From CAILZL01 sp035548495 (GTDB lineage Bacteria > Pseudomonadota > Gammaproteobacteria > Steroidobacterales > Steroidobacteraceae): a DNA stretch of 64,000 bases. Shown piece after piece: positions 43,368-51,513 of this stretch. Numbering within the stretch: the first letter of the stretch is position 1; the number at the start of each line of letters is the position of its first letter. The stretch covers positions 62,001-126,000 of the forward strand of contig DASZSV010000036.1 in NCBI GenBank assembly GCA_035548495.1, in the 5' to 3' direction. The translations under genes were made by a program, and so were the position numbers. A model generated the notes under the pieces. It was given only the letters and a program-made list of their open reading frames with translations. It made no database searches and was not told the origin of the DNA.

Positions 43368-44990
43368 TCAAATTTCCCAGCGAAGTGGATCCGAAAACAC
43401 AATGCGGAAAATGCTACCACCGCCGTGACGCGGTTCGTAGAGCAGCACGGCACGATTGCAATGCGCCAGTTCGCGGGCAATGAACAATCCCAGCCCGGTG
43501 CCGCCGTCGCCGGAGGTGAAGAACGGCTCAAAGATTCTTTCTGCCGATTCAGTTGATATGCCTGCGCCGCGATCAGCCACTTCGAGATAGGGCCGGTTGC
43601 TGTTGTTGGTGCGTCCATAGCGGATGCGTATCAATTCAACATCATTGCCGCGTCCATACTTCAGGACGTTCTCGCACAGATTCCACAATATCTGTTGCAG
43701 GTGCGATGGATCAACACGCACTTCAACTTCATATTCCGGCCGTTCGACCACGAATTGTTCTTGTTGCAACTCAAAGCTCGGCACGAACTGCCCGGCAAAA
43801 TCGTCCAGCCATTGGTTGAGCACGATTCGTTCGACTTGACCAATGCCCCGTCGCGAGAGTTGCAGGATGTTGTTGATGATGGTGCTGACGCGTTCAGCAT
43901 TGCCGCTGATGATGTCAGTGAGCCTGCGATCCTGATCATTGATGGCCGGTGATTCCTGCAGTAACTGCGCAGCATGACTCATTGCGCCCACCGGATTGCG
44001 AATCTCGTGTGCAATGCTGGCGCTTAATCGTCCCAGCGCGGCAAGCTTGGATTGCTGCACGCGTTCGGCAATCAGGCTGGTGTCTTCCAGAAATATCAAC
44101 GTCGGTCCCGGATCCTTGCTGTCCAGCGATACAAAGTGTGGCTGGATCAATGTGCCGCCATCGGCAGAAACCAGCGTGAGGGTGTGACTGTGCCATTCCG
44201 GTGTGTCGCGCCGCCAGATGTCCAGCAGGTACAGCAGGCGTGGTGATACTTCACCCAATAGTGTATTGGCGGCAATGGGTCCGCCCTTGAGATGCTGCGC
44301 GGCAGATTCGTTGATCAGGCGGATGCGATCCTGTGCATCAATCACCAGGATGCTTTCGCGCAAGTGCTGCACAATGAATTCATTCAACTCGGCGAGATTG
44401 GCGATATCCACTTCACGCTGCTTCAGCAATGCCTCGTTTTCACGCATGCGCCGTGCTGCATACGATGCGCCCAGTGCCAGCAGAAAACACAGTGCGCCAA
44501 ACAATCCGGCGGCGGTTGTATCGGCAGTAGAGTCGAATCCCTTCAGTGACGCGGTAAACTGTTGCGCCAGCACACCCAATGTTGCGCTGGCGGCAAGCAG
44601 CAGCGCAAAACGCTGGCTCAAGATCAGGCTGACAGCGGTCAGGGGTAATACCATCAGTGATGGCAGTCCGCTGGCCAGTCCACCGCTGGCAAAGGTCAAG
44701 ATGCTGATGACAATCAAGTCAACCAGCACATGCGTCACGGCTTGCAGATGCAAGCCCGGCCAGTGGCTTTTGATGCTGCTGAATACCGCTGCTGCAAACA
44801 GGGCGTATCCGCCAAGCGTTGCCAGAAACAAAGCGGAATGTTGCTGTCCGATGGGCGATGACGACAGGGCGAAGAACAATGTGCCCAGCACCGCGACCAT
44901 CAACACACGATAAAAGTTCAGCAGCAACAGAATTCGCCAGCTCAATTGCACGAACTGATTTGAACCTTTTGCCGGATTTGCATTATTCAT
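43368..44990 (-). CDS. pilS: Sensor histidine kinase PilS
   Basis: 540 residues from the ATG at 44990. Six N-terminal membrane helices (to about 190), a PAS-like domain (about 205-310), HisKA with SASIAHEIRNPVGAMSHAAQ (phospho-His) and HATPase with NLCENVLKYG and GGTGLGLFIARELA. This is the PilS layout, which senses pilin in the inner membrane and controls PilR. Its stop overlaps the pilR start region, so the pair is co-transcribed. Confidence 0.95.
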   Translation of the reverse strand: MNNANPAKGSNQFVQLSWRILLLLNFYRVLMVAVLGTLFFALSSSPIGQQHSALFLATLGGYALFAAAVFSSIKSHWPGLHLQAVTHVLVDLIVISILTFASGGLASGLPSLMVLPLTAVSLILSQRFALLLAASATLGVLAQQFTASLKGFDSTADTTAAGLFGALCFLLALGASYAARRMRENEALLKQREVDIANLAELNEFIVQHLRESILVIDAQDRIRLINESAAQHLKGGPIAANTLLGEVSPRLLYLLDIWRRDTPEWHSHTLTLVSADGGTLIQPHFVSLDSKDPGPTLIFLEDTSLIAERVQQSKLAALGRLSASIAHEIRNPVGAMSHAAQLLQESPAINDQDRRLTDIISGNAERVSTIINNILQLSRRGIGQVERIVLNQWLDDFAGQFVPSFELQQEQFVVERPEYEVEVRVDPSHLQQILWNLCENVLKYGRGNDVELIRIRYGRTNNSNRPYLEVADRGAGISTESAERIFEPFFTSGDGGTGLGLFIARELAHCNRAVLLYEPRHGGGSIFRIVFSDPLRWEI

Positions 44991-45152
44991 ATCGCACCAA
45001 GTTAGCACAGCCTTTGCATAAATCGCTCAAAGCGCGCAGCAATCGTATCAATGATCTTTGCTTCTGACTGCAATTGCCCCAGAATACGCCGTCTTGTCTA
45101 GGGCCGGTAAATCCGGCAGCGGTTCAACTTTTCAATTTGAGACTCATCGCGC

Positions 45153-46316
45153 ATGAATCTGCACGAATACCAATCCAAACAACTCTTCGCACGTTATGGC
45201 ATTCCCGTTCCCGCTGGCCAGGTGGCATCCACACCGGAAGAAGCGGCAACTGCCGCACGCAACATCGGCGGCAGCAAGTGGGTGATCAAGGCACAGGTTC
45301 ATGCTGGCGGCCGCGGCAAGGCAGGTGGTGTAAAACTTGTCGATTCACCCGAACAGGCTGCTGATGCAGCGCGTGGCATGCTCGGCAAGTATTTGCATAC
45401 GCATCAAACCGGTCCGGAAGGTTTGCCCATTCATCAAGTGTATGTCGAGCCGGCATCGAAGATCGAACGCGAGCTGTATGTCAGCCTCGTGCTCAATCGC
45501 GAACAGGGGCATGTTGCATTCATCGTCTCGCCTGCGGGCGGTATGGACATTGAGGAAGTTGCCGAAAAAACACCGGAAAAACTGACGCGGGTCAATGTGC
45601 ATCCAGCTGCGGGCCTGCAACCTTCACAATGCCGGGTCATGGCATTTGCACTGGGACTGACCGGCAAGCAGGTTGAAGAATTCAGCAGCATCGCACAGGC
45701 CCTGTACAAACTGTATATCGAACGTGATGCATCGCTGGTTGAAATCAATCCATTGATTGTCACCGGCGAAGGCAAGCTCGTGGCACTCGATGCCAAGCTC
45801 AACATTGAAGACAATGCATTGTTCCGCCAAAAAGAGCTGGCGGCATGGCGCGATGCATCGCAGGAAGATGCAATGGAAAACGAAGCGGCGAAGCATGAAC
45901 TCAACTACGTGTCGCTCGATGGCGATATCGCCTGCATGGTGAACGGCGCCGGGCTGGCGATGGCCACGATGGATGTCATCAAGCTGCACGGCGGGGCGCC
46001 TGCCAATTTCCTTGATGTCGGCGGCGGTGCGACGAAGGAACGTGTGACGGCAGCATTCAACCTGATTTTGTCGAACAAGAAAGTCAAAGCCATTCTGGTG
46101 AATATTTTCGGCGGCATTGTCCGTTGCGACATGATTGCCGAAGGCATTATCGCCGCGGTGAAAGATGTGGGCGTCAGCGTGCCGGTGGTGGTGCGCATTG
46201 AAGGCACCAACGCCGATGCGGGCCGCAAGTTGCTGGCCGGCAGCGGACTGGCGTTGACTCCTGCGACCGACCTTACCGATGCGGCGAAGAAAGTAGTGGC
46301 CTCCGTGAAAAAGTAA
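45153..46316 (+). CDS. sucC: Succinyl-CoA synthetase beta subunit
   Basis: 387 residues. ATP-grasp fold: MNLHEYQSKQLFARYGIPVP, KAQVHAGGRGKAGGVKLV, EINPLIVTGEGKLVALDAK, and GGGATKERVTAAFNLILS with GGIVRCDMIAEG at the nucleotide/phosphate site. Forms the TCA-cycle enzyme with SucD. Only sucCD is present here, not a full sucABCD operon, and it lies next to pilS as in some xanthomonad-type orders. Confidence 0.97.
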   Translation: MNLHEYQSKQLFARYGIPVPAGQVASTPEEAATAARNIGGSKWVIKAQVHAGGRGKAGGVKLVDSPEQAADAARGMLGKYLHTHQTGPEGLPIHQVYVEPASKIERELYVSLVLNREQGHVAFIVSPAGGMDIEEVAEKTPEKLTRVNVHPAAGLQPSQCRVMAFALGLTGKQVEEFSSIAQALYKLYIERDASLVEINPLIVTGEGKLVALDAKLNIEDNALFRQKELAAWRDASQEDAMENEAAKHELNYVSLDGDIACMVNGAGLAMATMDVIKLHGGAPANFLDVGGGATKERVTAAFNLILSNKKVKAILVNIFGGIVRCDMIAEGIIAAVKDVGVSVPVVVRIEGTNADAGRKLLAGSGLALTPATDLTDAAKKVVASVKK

Positions 46317-46392
46317 ATCACGGAACAAATCAAGGCACGTCTTTTATTCATCAATCGAATTTTTTGAGTCAACAGATATCACAAGAGACAAC

Positions 46393-47457
46393 ATGAGCAT
46401 TCTTGTCAACAAACATACCAAGGTGATTTGTCAGGGTTTTACCGGAAAGCAGGGCACGTTTCATTCCGAACAATGTCTTGCTTATGGAACCAGGCTCGTT
46501 GGCGGCGTCACGCCGGGCCGTGGCGGAGAAAAGCATCTGGGTCTGCCGGTATTCAACACCGCACGCGATGCAGTGAAGGCCACTGGTGCAACGGTCAGCA
46601 TGATTTATGTGCCCGCTCCCTATGCAGCCGATGCCATTCTCGAAGCCGCCGATGCGGGTATCGAATTGATTGTATGCATCACCGAAGGCATACCAGTGAA
46701 TGACATGGTTAAAGTGAAGGCCGCACTCAGGGACTATGGCAGTTTGCTGATTGGTCCCAATTGCCCCGGCATCATCACCCCGGGTGAATGCAAGATCGGC
46801 ATCATGCCGGGTTTCATTCACAAGCCCGGCAAGGTCGGCATCGTTTCACGTTCCGGTACATTGACCTATGAAGCTGTGTTTCAAACAACCAATATTGGTT
46901 TGGGCCAGAGCACCTGTGTCGGCATCGGCGGCGATCCAGTGCGCGGCATGAACTTTGTCGATGTACTCGCACGCTTTGAAGACGATCCGCAAACCGAAGC
47001 CATCATCATGGTGGGTGAAATCGGCGGCAGTGATGAAGAAGCGGGTGCACGTTTCATCAAGGACAATGTCACCAAGCCGGTTGTTTCTTATATCGCCGGC
47101 GTTACTGCGCCTCCCGGCAAGCGCATGGGACATGCAGGCGCTATTGTTGCCGGTGGCAAAGGTACGGCGGCAGACAAATTTGCAGCTCTTGAAGATGCCG
47201 GTGTGCGCACCGTGCGTTCGCCCGCTGAACTGGGTGCGGCGATTGCAGAAGAATATGCGAAACACCGTAAAAAGAAATCTGCCAAATCATCCAGGTCTTC
47301 TTCATCCGCAAGACCTTCTGCATCAGCAAAGACTGGCAGCAAGTCTGCAAAGAAAGTGACAAAGAAAGCAGCAAAGAAAAAAGTTGCACTCAAAGTCAAG
47401 AAGCCGCTTGCAGCGAAGCGCAAGAAATCCGTAAAGAAAGCCGCGAAGAAAAAGTAG
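46393..47457 (+). CDS. sucD: Succinyl-CoA synthetase alpha subunit with lysine-rich C-terminal tail
   Basis: 354 residues against about 290 in the family. Residues 1-290 are ordinary SucD: KVICQGFTGKQGTFHSEQ, VGGVTPGRGG, GPNCPGIITPGECKIGIMPG, SRSGTLTYE and the phospho-His region GHAGAIVAGGKGTAADK (His247). From about 291 a Lys/Ser/Ala tail begins (SRSSSSARPSASAKTGSK, KKVTKKAAKKK, KRKKSVKKAAKKK) with roughly two dozen lysines in 64 residues, like histone H1 or AlgP-type proteins. The frame is continuous to the TAG, so it is not an annotation join. The tail's role is unknown. Confidence 0.95.
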   Translation: MSILVNKHTKVICQGFTGKQGTFHSEQCLAYGTRLVGGVTPGRGGEKHLGLPVFNTARDAVKATGATVSMIYVPAPYAADAILEAADAGIELIVCITEGIPVNDMVKVKAALRDYGSLLIGPNCPGIITPGECKIGIMPGFIHKPGKVGIVSRSGTLTYEAVFQTTNIGLGQSTCVGIGGDPVRGMNFVDVLARFEDDPQTEAIIMVGEIGGSDEEAGARFIKDNVTKPVVSYIAGVTAPPGKRMGHAGAIVAGGKGTAADKFAALEDAGVRTVRSPAELGAAIAEEYAKHRKKKSAKSSRSSSSARPSASAKTGSKSAKKVTKKAAKKKVALKVKKPLAAKRKKSVKKAAKKK

Positions 47458-47476
47458 CGGTCCTGCTGTTGCCATC

Positions 47477-49102
47477 ATGAGTAACACATTGCGCATTGCG
47501 CTTGCCCAGCTCAACATCCCCGTGGGTGATGTCGCAAGCAACACGCAACGCGTCATTCAAACTGCAGCCGACGCCCGTGACCGGCTGCATGCGGATATAG
47601 TGCTGTTTCCTGAACTGACACTCACTGGTTATCCGCCGGAAGATCTGCTGTTTCATGCCGGCGTGCGGCGTCAGGTACAACAGGGACTGGAGCGTGTACG
47701 TACTGATGTGCATGGCATCACCACGATCGTGGGTTATCCGGAGTATGTGGACAAGACCATCTACAATGCCTGCGCAGTGATGCGCGATGGACAGTTGCTG
47801 CTCAACTATCGCAAGCGCGAACTGCCCAACTACAAGGTGTTTGATGAGAAGCGTTACTTCAAGGCTGGTACAGCCACCGGCATCATCGAGTGCAAGGGCA
47901 TCAGGATCGCAACGCTGATTTGCGAAGACATCTGGGAACCCGGCCCGGCACGTGCAGCAAAAGAAGCCGGTGCACAGTTGATTGTGGTGATCAATGGCTC
48001 GCCCTATGCGCTCAATTATCAACAACGTCGTGAAGCCACAGTGCGTGATCGCATCAATGATGTGAAACTGCCCGTGGTGTATCTCAATCTGCTCGGTGGT
48101 CAGGATGAGCTGGTATTCGATGGCAATTCATTCGTGATGAATTCACGGGGTGAAGTCGTGCAGCGTATGGCACCATTTGTTGAAGGAGTATTTGCCGTTG
48201 ATATTGATACCGGCGATAAAGTTGAGCCACGACCTGCACACATCGAACCACTGTTGCCGGAAGAAGCCAGCGTGTACAACGCATTGGTGATGGGGGTACG
48301 TGACTATGTTGACAAACATGGTTTTCCCGGTGTGGTGCTGGGACTGTCCGGCGGCATTGATTCGGCATTGACGCTGGCGATTGCGGTTGATGCGCTGGGT
48401 GCAAACCGCGTGCATGCGGTGATGATGCCATCGCGCTACACGTCACAGCTCAGTCTGGACGAAGCAGCGGCACAGGCGAAAGCGCTGCATGTGCGTTACG
48501 ACATTATCTCCATCGAGAACATGTTTGCATCCGTGCAGGCGGCATTGCAACCGGTATTCGACGGCATGAAACCGGATGCCACCGAAGAGAACATACAGGC
48601 ACGCTGCCGTGGCATTTTATTGATGGCCATTTCCAACAAGCTGGGCAGCATGGTGCTGACCACCGGCAACAAGAGTGAAATGGCGGTGGGTTACGCAACG
48701 TTATATGGCGACATGGCTGGTGGTTTTGCGCCCATCAAGGACTGCAGCAAGATGATGGTGTATCGCCTTGCAAGATATCGCAATGGCATGTCAACAGTGA
48801 TTCCTCAGAAGGTCATTGATCGTCCGCCTTCTGCCGAACTGCGTCCCGATCAGAAAGATACGGACTCATTGCCCGCGTATGAAATTCTGGATGCCATTCT
48901 GGAATTGTTCATCGAGTCTGATTTGTCGGTGGATGAAATCGCCGCGCGTGGTTACGACCGTGCAACGGTGGGACGCGTGTTGCAAATGGTAAAGCGCAAC
49001 GAATACAAACGACGACAGGCCCCTCCCGGTGTGCGCGTCAGCACACGCGCATTCGGCCGTGACTGGCGCTATCCGATTACGTCGGGATATAAGTCATCGT
49101 AG
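47477..49102 (+). CDS. nadE: Glutamine-dependent NAD+ synthetase
   Basis: 541 residues. N-terminal nitrilase-type glutaminase domain (about 1-250) with catalytic Glu in FPELTLTGYPPEDL, Lys in NYRKRELPNY and Cys in TLICEDIWEPG; C-terminal synthetase with ATP-PPase loop LGLSGGIDSALTLAI and TTGNKSEMAVGYATLYGDMAGG. Converts nicotinate adenine dinucleotide to NAD+ with glutamine as N donor. 19 bp after sucD, same strand. Confidence 0.96.
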   Translation: MSNTLRIALAQLNIPVGDVASNTQRVIQTAADARDRLHADIVLFPELTLTGYPPEDLLFHAGVRRQVQQGLERVRTDVHGITTIVGYPEYVDKTIYNACAVMRDGQLLLNYRKRELPNYKVFDEKRYFKAGTATGIIECKGIRIATLICEDIWEPGPARAAKEAGAQLIVVINGSPYALNYQQRREATVRDRINDVKLPVVYLNLLGGQDELVFDGNSFVMNSRGEVVQRMAPFVEGVFAVDIDTGDKVEPRPAHIEPLLPEEASVYNALVMGVRDYVDKHGFPGVVLGLSGGIDSALTLAIAVDALGANRVHAVMMPSRYTSQLSLDEAAAQAKALHVRYDIISIENMFASVQAALQPVFDGMKPDATEENIQARCRGILLMAISNKLGSMVLTTGNKSEMAVGYATLYGDMAGGFAPIKDCSKMMVYRLARYRNGMSTVIPQKVIDRPPSAELRPDQKDTDSLPAYEILDAILELFIESDLSVDEIAARGYDRATVGRVLQMVKRNEYKRRQAPPGVRVSTRAFGRDWRYPITSGYKSS

Positions 49103-49215
49103 GTGTTTTCTTCACTTCGTATTCCCGGTGGAAAGGATGACCGGGAATTTATTCGTTTATTTGTCAATAAAAAAATTTGCGCGCACTTCGGATGGCCGCT
49201 GCATTTCAATCAGCT

Positions 49216-49521
49216 TCAACCACCGCTTGTCGAGGATGTATTGTTCACCGGTGGACGCTTGCCCACCACATACCACGCAAATGCCAGTACCTGCGCCACC
49301 GCAACATACAATTCACGCGGTATCTCGCGGTTCAAATCAATTCTTGATAATGCGGCGGCCAGTGCGGCGTCTTCGTCCAGTGGAATGCCATGTGATTTTG
49401 CAATACGCACAATGTTTTCCGCTACAAGGCCGTTGCCCTTGGCGACCACGCGCGGTGCACCGCGGCCGGAGTAGTGCAGCGCCACTGCGAGGCTGGAATT
49501 TTTCTTCTCCATGTCACTCAT
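49216..49521 (-). CDS. Short FlhB-like C-terminal-domain protein (FlhB2/FlhX type)
   Basis: 101 residues from the ATG at 49521, which overlaps the fliK-like stop (ATGA). LAVALHYSGRGAPRVVAKG, LAENIVRIAKSHGIPL-like sequence and EIPRELYVAVAQVLAFAWYV match the cytoplasmic export-switch domain of FlhB without its membrane part. The autocleavage NPTH motif of full FlhB is replaced. Such orphan domains occur beside fliK-like genes and can partly substitute for FlhB-C in some flagellates. Confidence 0.8.
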   Translation of the reverse strand: MSDMEKKNSSLAVALHYSGRGAPRVVAKGNGLVAENIVRIAKSHGIPLDEDAALAAALSRIDLNREIPRELYVAVAQVLAFAWYVVGKRPPVNNTSSTSGG

Positions 49522-50699
49522 GCGTGAATGTCCAGCAACGGATTGAGACGTGCTCCGGCATCGTCCACTGGATTGCCATGCAGGCACACCAGTTGATCTA
49601 CCTTCAATCCCTGTTGTTCCAGTGATGCACGCAGGGTATCCAGTTGACGTGTCAATTCGCTGACCAGCTGCGGTGAGTCCGATCGCAGACGCACATTCAA
49701 CCGCGTGCCGAGCAAGCCTATATGTGCGTGCAGTGCACCCTGCATGCCAAGATCAAGTGCCACTTCCACCGACCATCCTGCTTCGCCACCGGCGCCGGGT
49801 TTCGCGTTGCGCTCAAACTTGAAGCGCAACAATTCGGCGCGATCATTGTTACGAATGGGTACTTCAACAAGGCAGGCAACAACGCCCTGATGAGCGGCTT
49901 CACCATTCAATAACTGCGTGGTGTTGATGCGCGCCAGCGTGCCCTCTGTCTGTTGTTTCAATTCATTCAACTTTGCCTGCATGGTATCGAGTGCCGCCAT
50001 GGATGCAGGTCCGGGCGGCATGGCGTGCAGTGCGCCATGTAATACGGGCAACGGTCCCGGCGGCGGCGGATTGCCCGATGTGTATGGCAGTTTCAATGCC
50101 AGCAATTGTTCACGCAGTGCATGCAGTTGCGCCTTGAAGTCCTCGTTGACTGCCTGTGCCTGCGCGGCCGGTAAATTCACGGTGCGCGCGAGTTGTGCTT
50201 CAAGAAATTCACCGGAGTTTTGCAATGCATGTTGCAAGGTCGCGGCGTTGGTCAATTCCTGCGCGTCGGGCAGCGCATCCCACATGGATTGCAATGTTCT
50301 GAGAATGTTGTCCGGTAGTTGGCCACGGTTGGCATCGCTGCGAAACAACCAGCTCAGATTAGCCAGCAGCGGCGTGGGTGAAGTTTGTTTTGGCAGAAAG
50401 CGCCGCAATGCATCTTCACTTATCTGGGTGTCAAGCACTTCATCCAGTACTTCCAGCGCCAGCACCGGACTGTCGCGCAGCACGCGCACCTTCAACGGCT
50501 CACCATCAGTGGGACCGGCGCTGTTGCCCGACGCAATGCGAGCCGGCAGTTTCTGGTTATCGATGCTCAACCACAGATCACCATTGACATCGCGTACTGC
50601 AACGGCTTCAAGAATGGCGCCCACGCGCCACAGCGACCGCTGCGCTGCAATCAACGCGGCGGGCCGGGAATCGTTGGCGGCGAGAACATCAATGCGCAC
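49518..50699 (-). CDS. FliK-like flagellar hook-length control protein
   Basis: 393 residues. Gln/Ala/Pro-rich middle and a C-terminal Flg_hook-like domain (about 270-385: VACLVEVPIRNNDRAELLRF, WSVEVALDLGMQGALHAHIG, LLGTRLNVRLRSDSPQLVSE). FliK measures hook length and switches export specificity through FlhB. Start-stop overlap with the FlhB-like gene supports this. Whether it is the main FliK or an accessory paralogue cannot be decided here. Confidence 0.75.
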   Translation of the reverse strand: MRIDVLAANDSRPAALIAAQRSLWRVGAILEAVAVRDVNGDLWLSIDNQKLPARIASGNSAGPTDGEPLKVRVLRDSPVLALEVLDEVLDTQISEDALRRFLPKQTSPTPLLANLSWLFRSDANRGQLPDNILRTLQSMWDALPDAQELTNAATLQHALQNSGEFLEAQLARTVNLPAAQAQAVNEDFKAQLHALREQLLALKLPYTSGNPPPPGPLPVLHGALHAMPPGPASMAALDTMQAKLNELKQQTEGTLARINTTQLLNGEAAHQGVVACLVEVPIRNNDRAELLRFKFERNAKPGAGGEAGWSVEVALDLGMQGALHAHIGLLGTRLNVRLRSDSPQLVSELTRQLDTLRASLEQQGLKVDQLVCLHGNPVDDAGARLNPLLDIHA

Positions 50700-50840
50700 G
50701 TACAGTGAAATCCATCAATGAAAAAAATGTGAAGCAATGAACCATTGCAGCCGATTGTGAGATTCATCACTGAATTTATCGGCCGGGGGGCGCCTTGACT
50801 TAAATACGTATCTTTTCCCTTGAGTGTGACCGTTATTGGT

Positions 50841-50867
50841 TAAAGAGCACTGAGGTTGTGCCGATAC
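50841..50867 (+). promoter_or_regulatory. Sigma-28 (FliA) promoter of the chemotaxis operon
   Basis: TAAA (50841-50844), exactly 15 bp, then GCCGATAC (50860-50867): seven of eight bases of the -10 consensus GCCGATAA with ideal spacing. It precedes the STAS-cheA-mcp-cheW-cheR-cheD-cheB genes by ~60 bp, so they should be late (class III) flagellar genes. Confidence 0.9.
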
Positions 50868-50925
50868 GTGTCCCGTAACAACACTCGCAGGCGGTATTGG
50901 TACCGAATCTGGTGATGAGATTGCA

Positions 50926-51462
50926 ATGAAGTCTGAGACACGCAAACGTACCGTGCGCCACAAACCCGGTGCGCAAGCAGAAGACCCGGTTGCAACTGAC
51001 GTCAGCACCGAACTGGCCGATGCCGCTTATGCCGCACAATTGCTGGCAGCAGCAGAGAATCTTGCTGCGCAGCCTGCGGCTGTGGCGGGTGATGCTGATG
51101 ACACCCAACCGATCAATGGCAGTGCAAGTGAGATGAGTAAACCCGCTACCAAGGAGAAGACTGGCAACGCGACCGCAGATGCGGTGGTGTTGCCTGCGCA
51201 ATGCCTGTTGCGTGATGCAGTCGATCTCAGGCAGCAACTGCTGCCGCGTGTGGATGCGCCGGAAGCAGTGCGTATCGACGTGTCGCATGTGGAACGCATT
51301 GATGCCGCCACCATGCAGGTGCTGCTGGCATTCGTACGCGACCGCGCGCAGCAACATCATGATGTCGAATGGCTTGGCATGAATGCGGCGATGATGGATG
51401 CCGCTGCGGCGCTGGGTCTGGCGTCTTTGCTGAAACTGCCTGCAATGGGAGCAGCTGCATGA
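50926..51462 (+). CDS. STAS-domain protein heading the chemotaxis operon
   Basis: 178 residues. The first ~85 are Ala/Thr-rich and probably disordered; residues ~88-175 form a STAS-like domain (PAQCLLRDAVDLRQQLL, VRIDVSHVERIDAATMQVLL, HDVEWLGMNAAMMDAAAAL). STAS proteins are anti-anti-sigma-like binders; small STAS proteins precede cheA in several gammaproteobacterial clusters. The Ser/Thr that is phosphorylated in SpoIIAA is replaced by Ala in IDAAT, though a Thr follows. Confidence 0.75.
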   Translation: MKSETRKRTVRHKPGAQAEDPVATDVSTELADAAYAAQLLAAAENLAAQPAAVAGDADDTQPINGSASEMSKPATKEKTGNATADAVVLPAQCLLRDAVDLRQQLLPRVDAPEAVRIDVSHVERIDAATMQVLLAFVRDRAQQHHDVEWLGMNAAMMDAAAALGLASLLKLPAMGAAA

Positions 51463-51513
51463 CCGCCCGTTGTTCATACCGTTCACGACTGGCATTGCGT
51501 GCGGAGTAACGTC

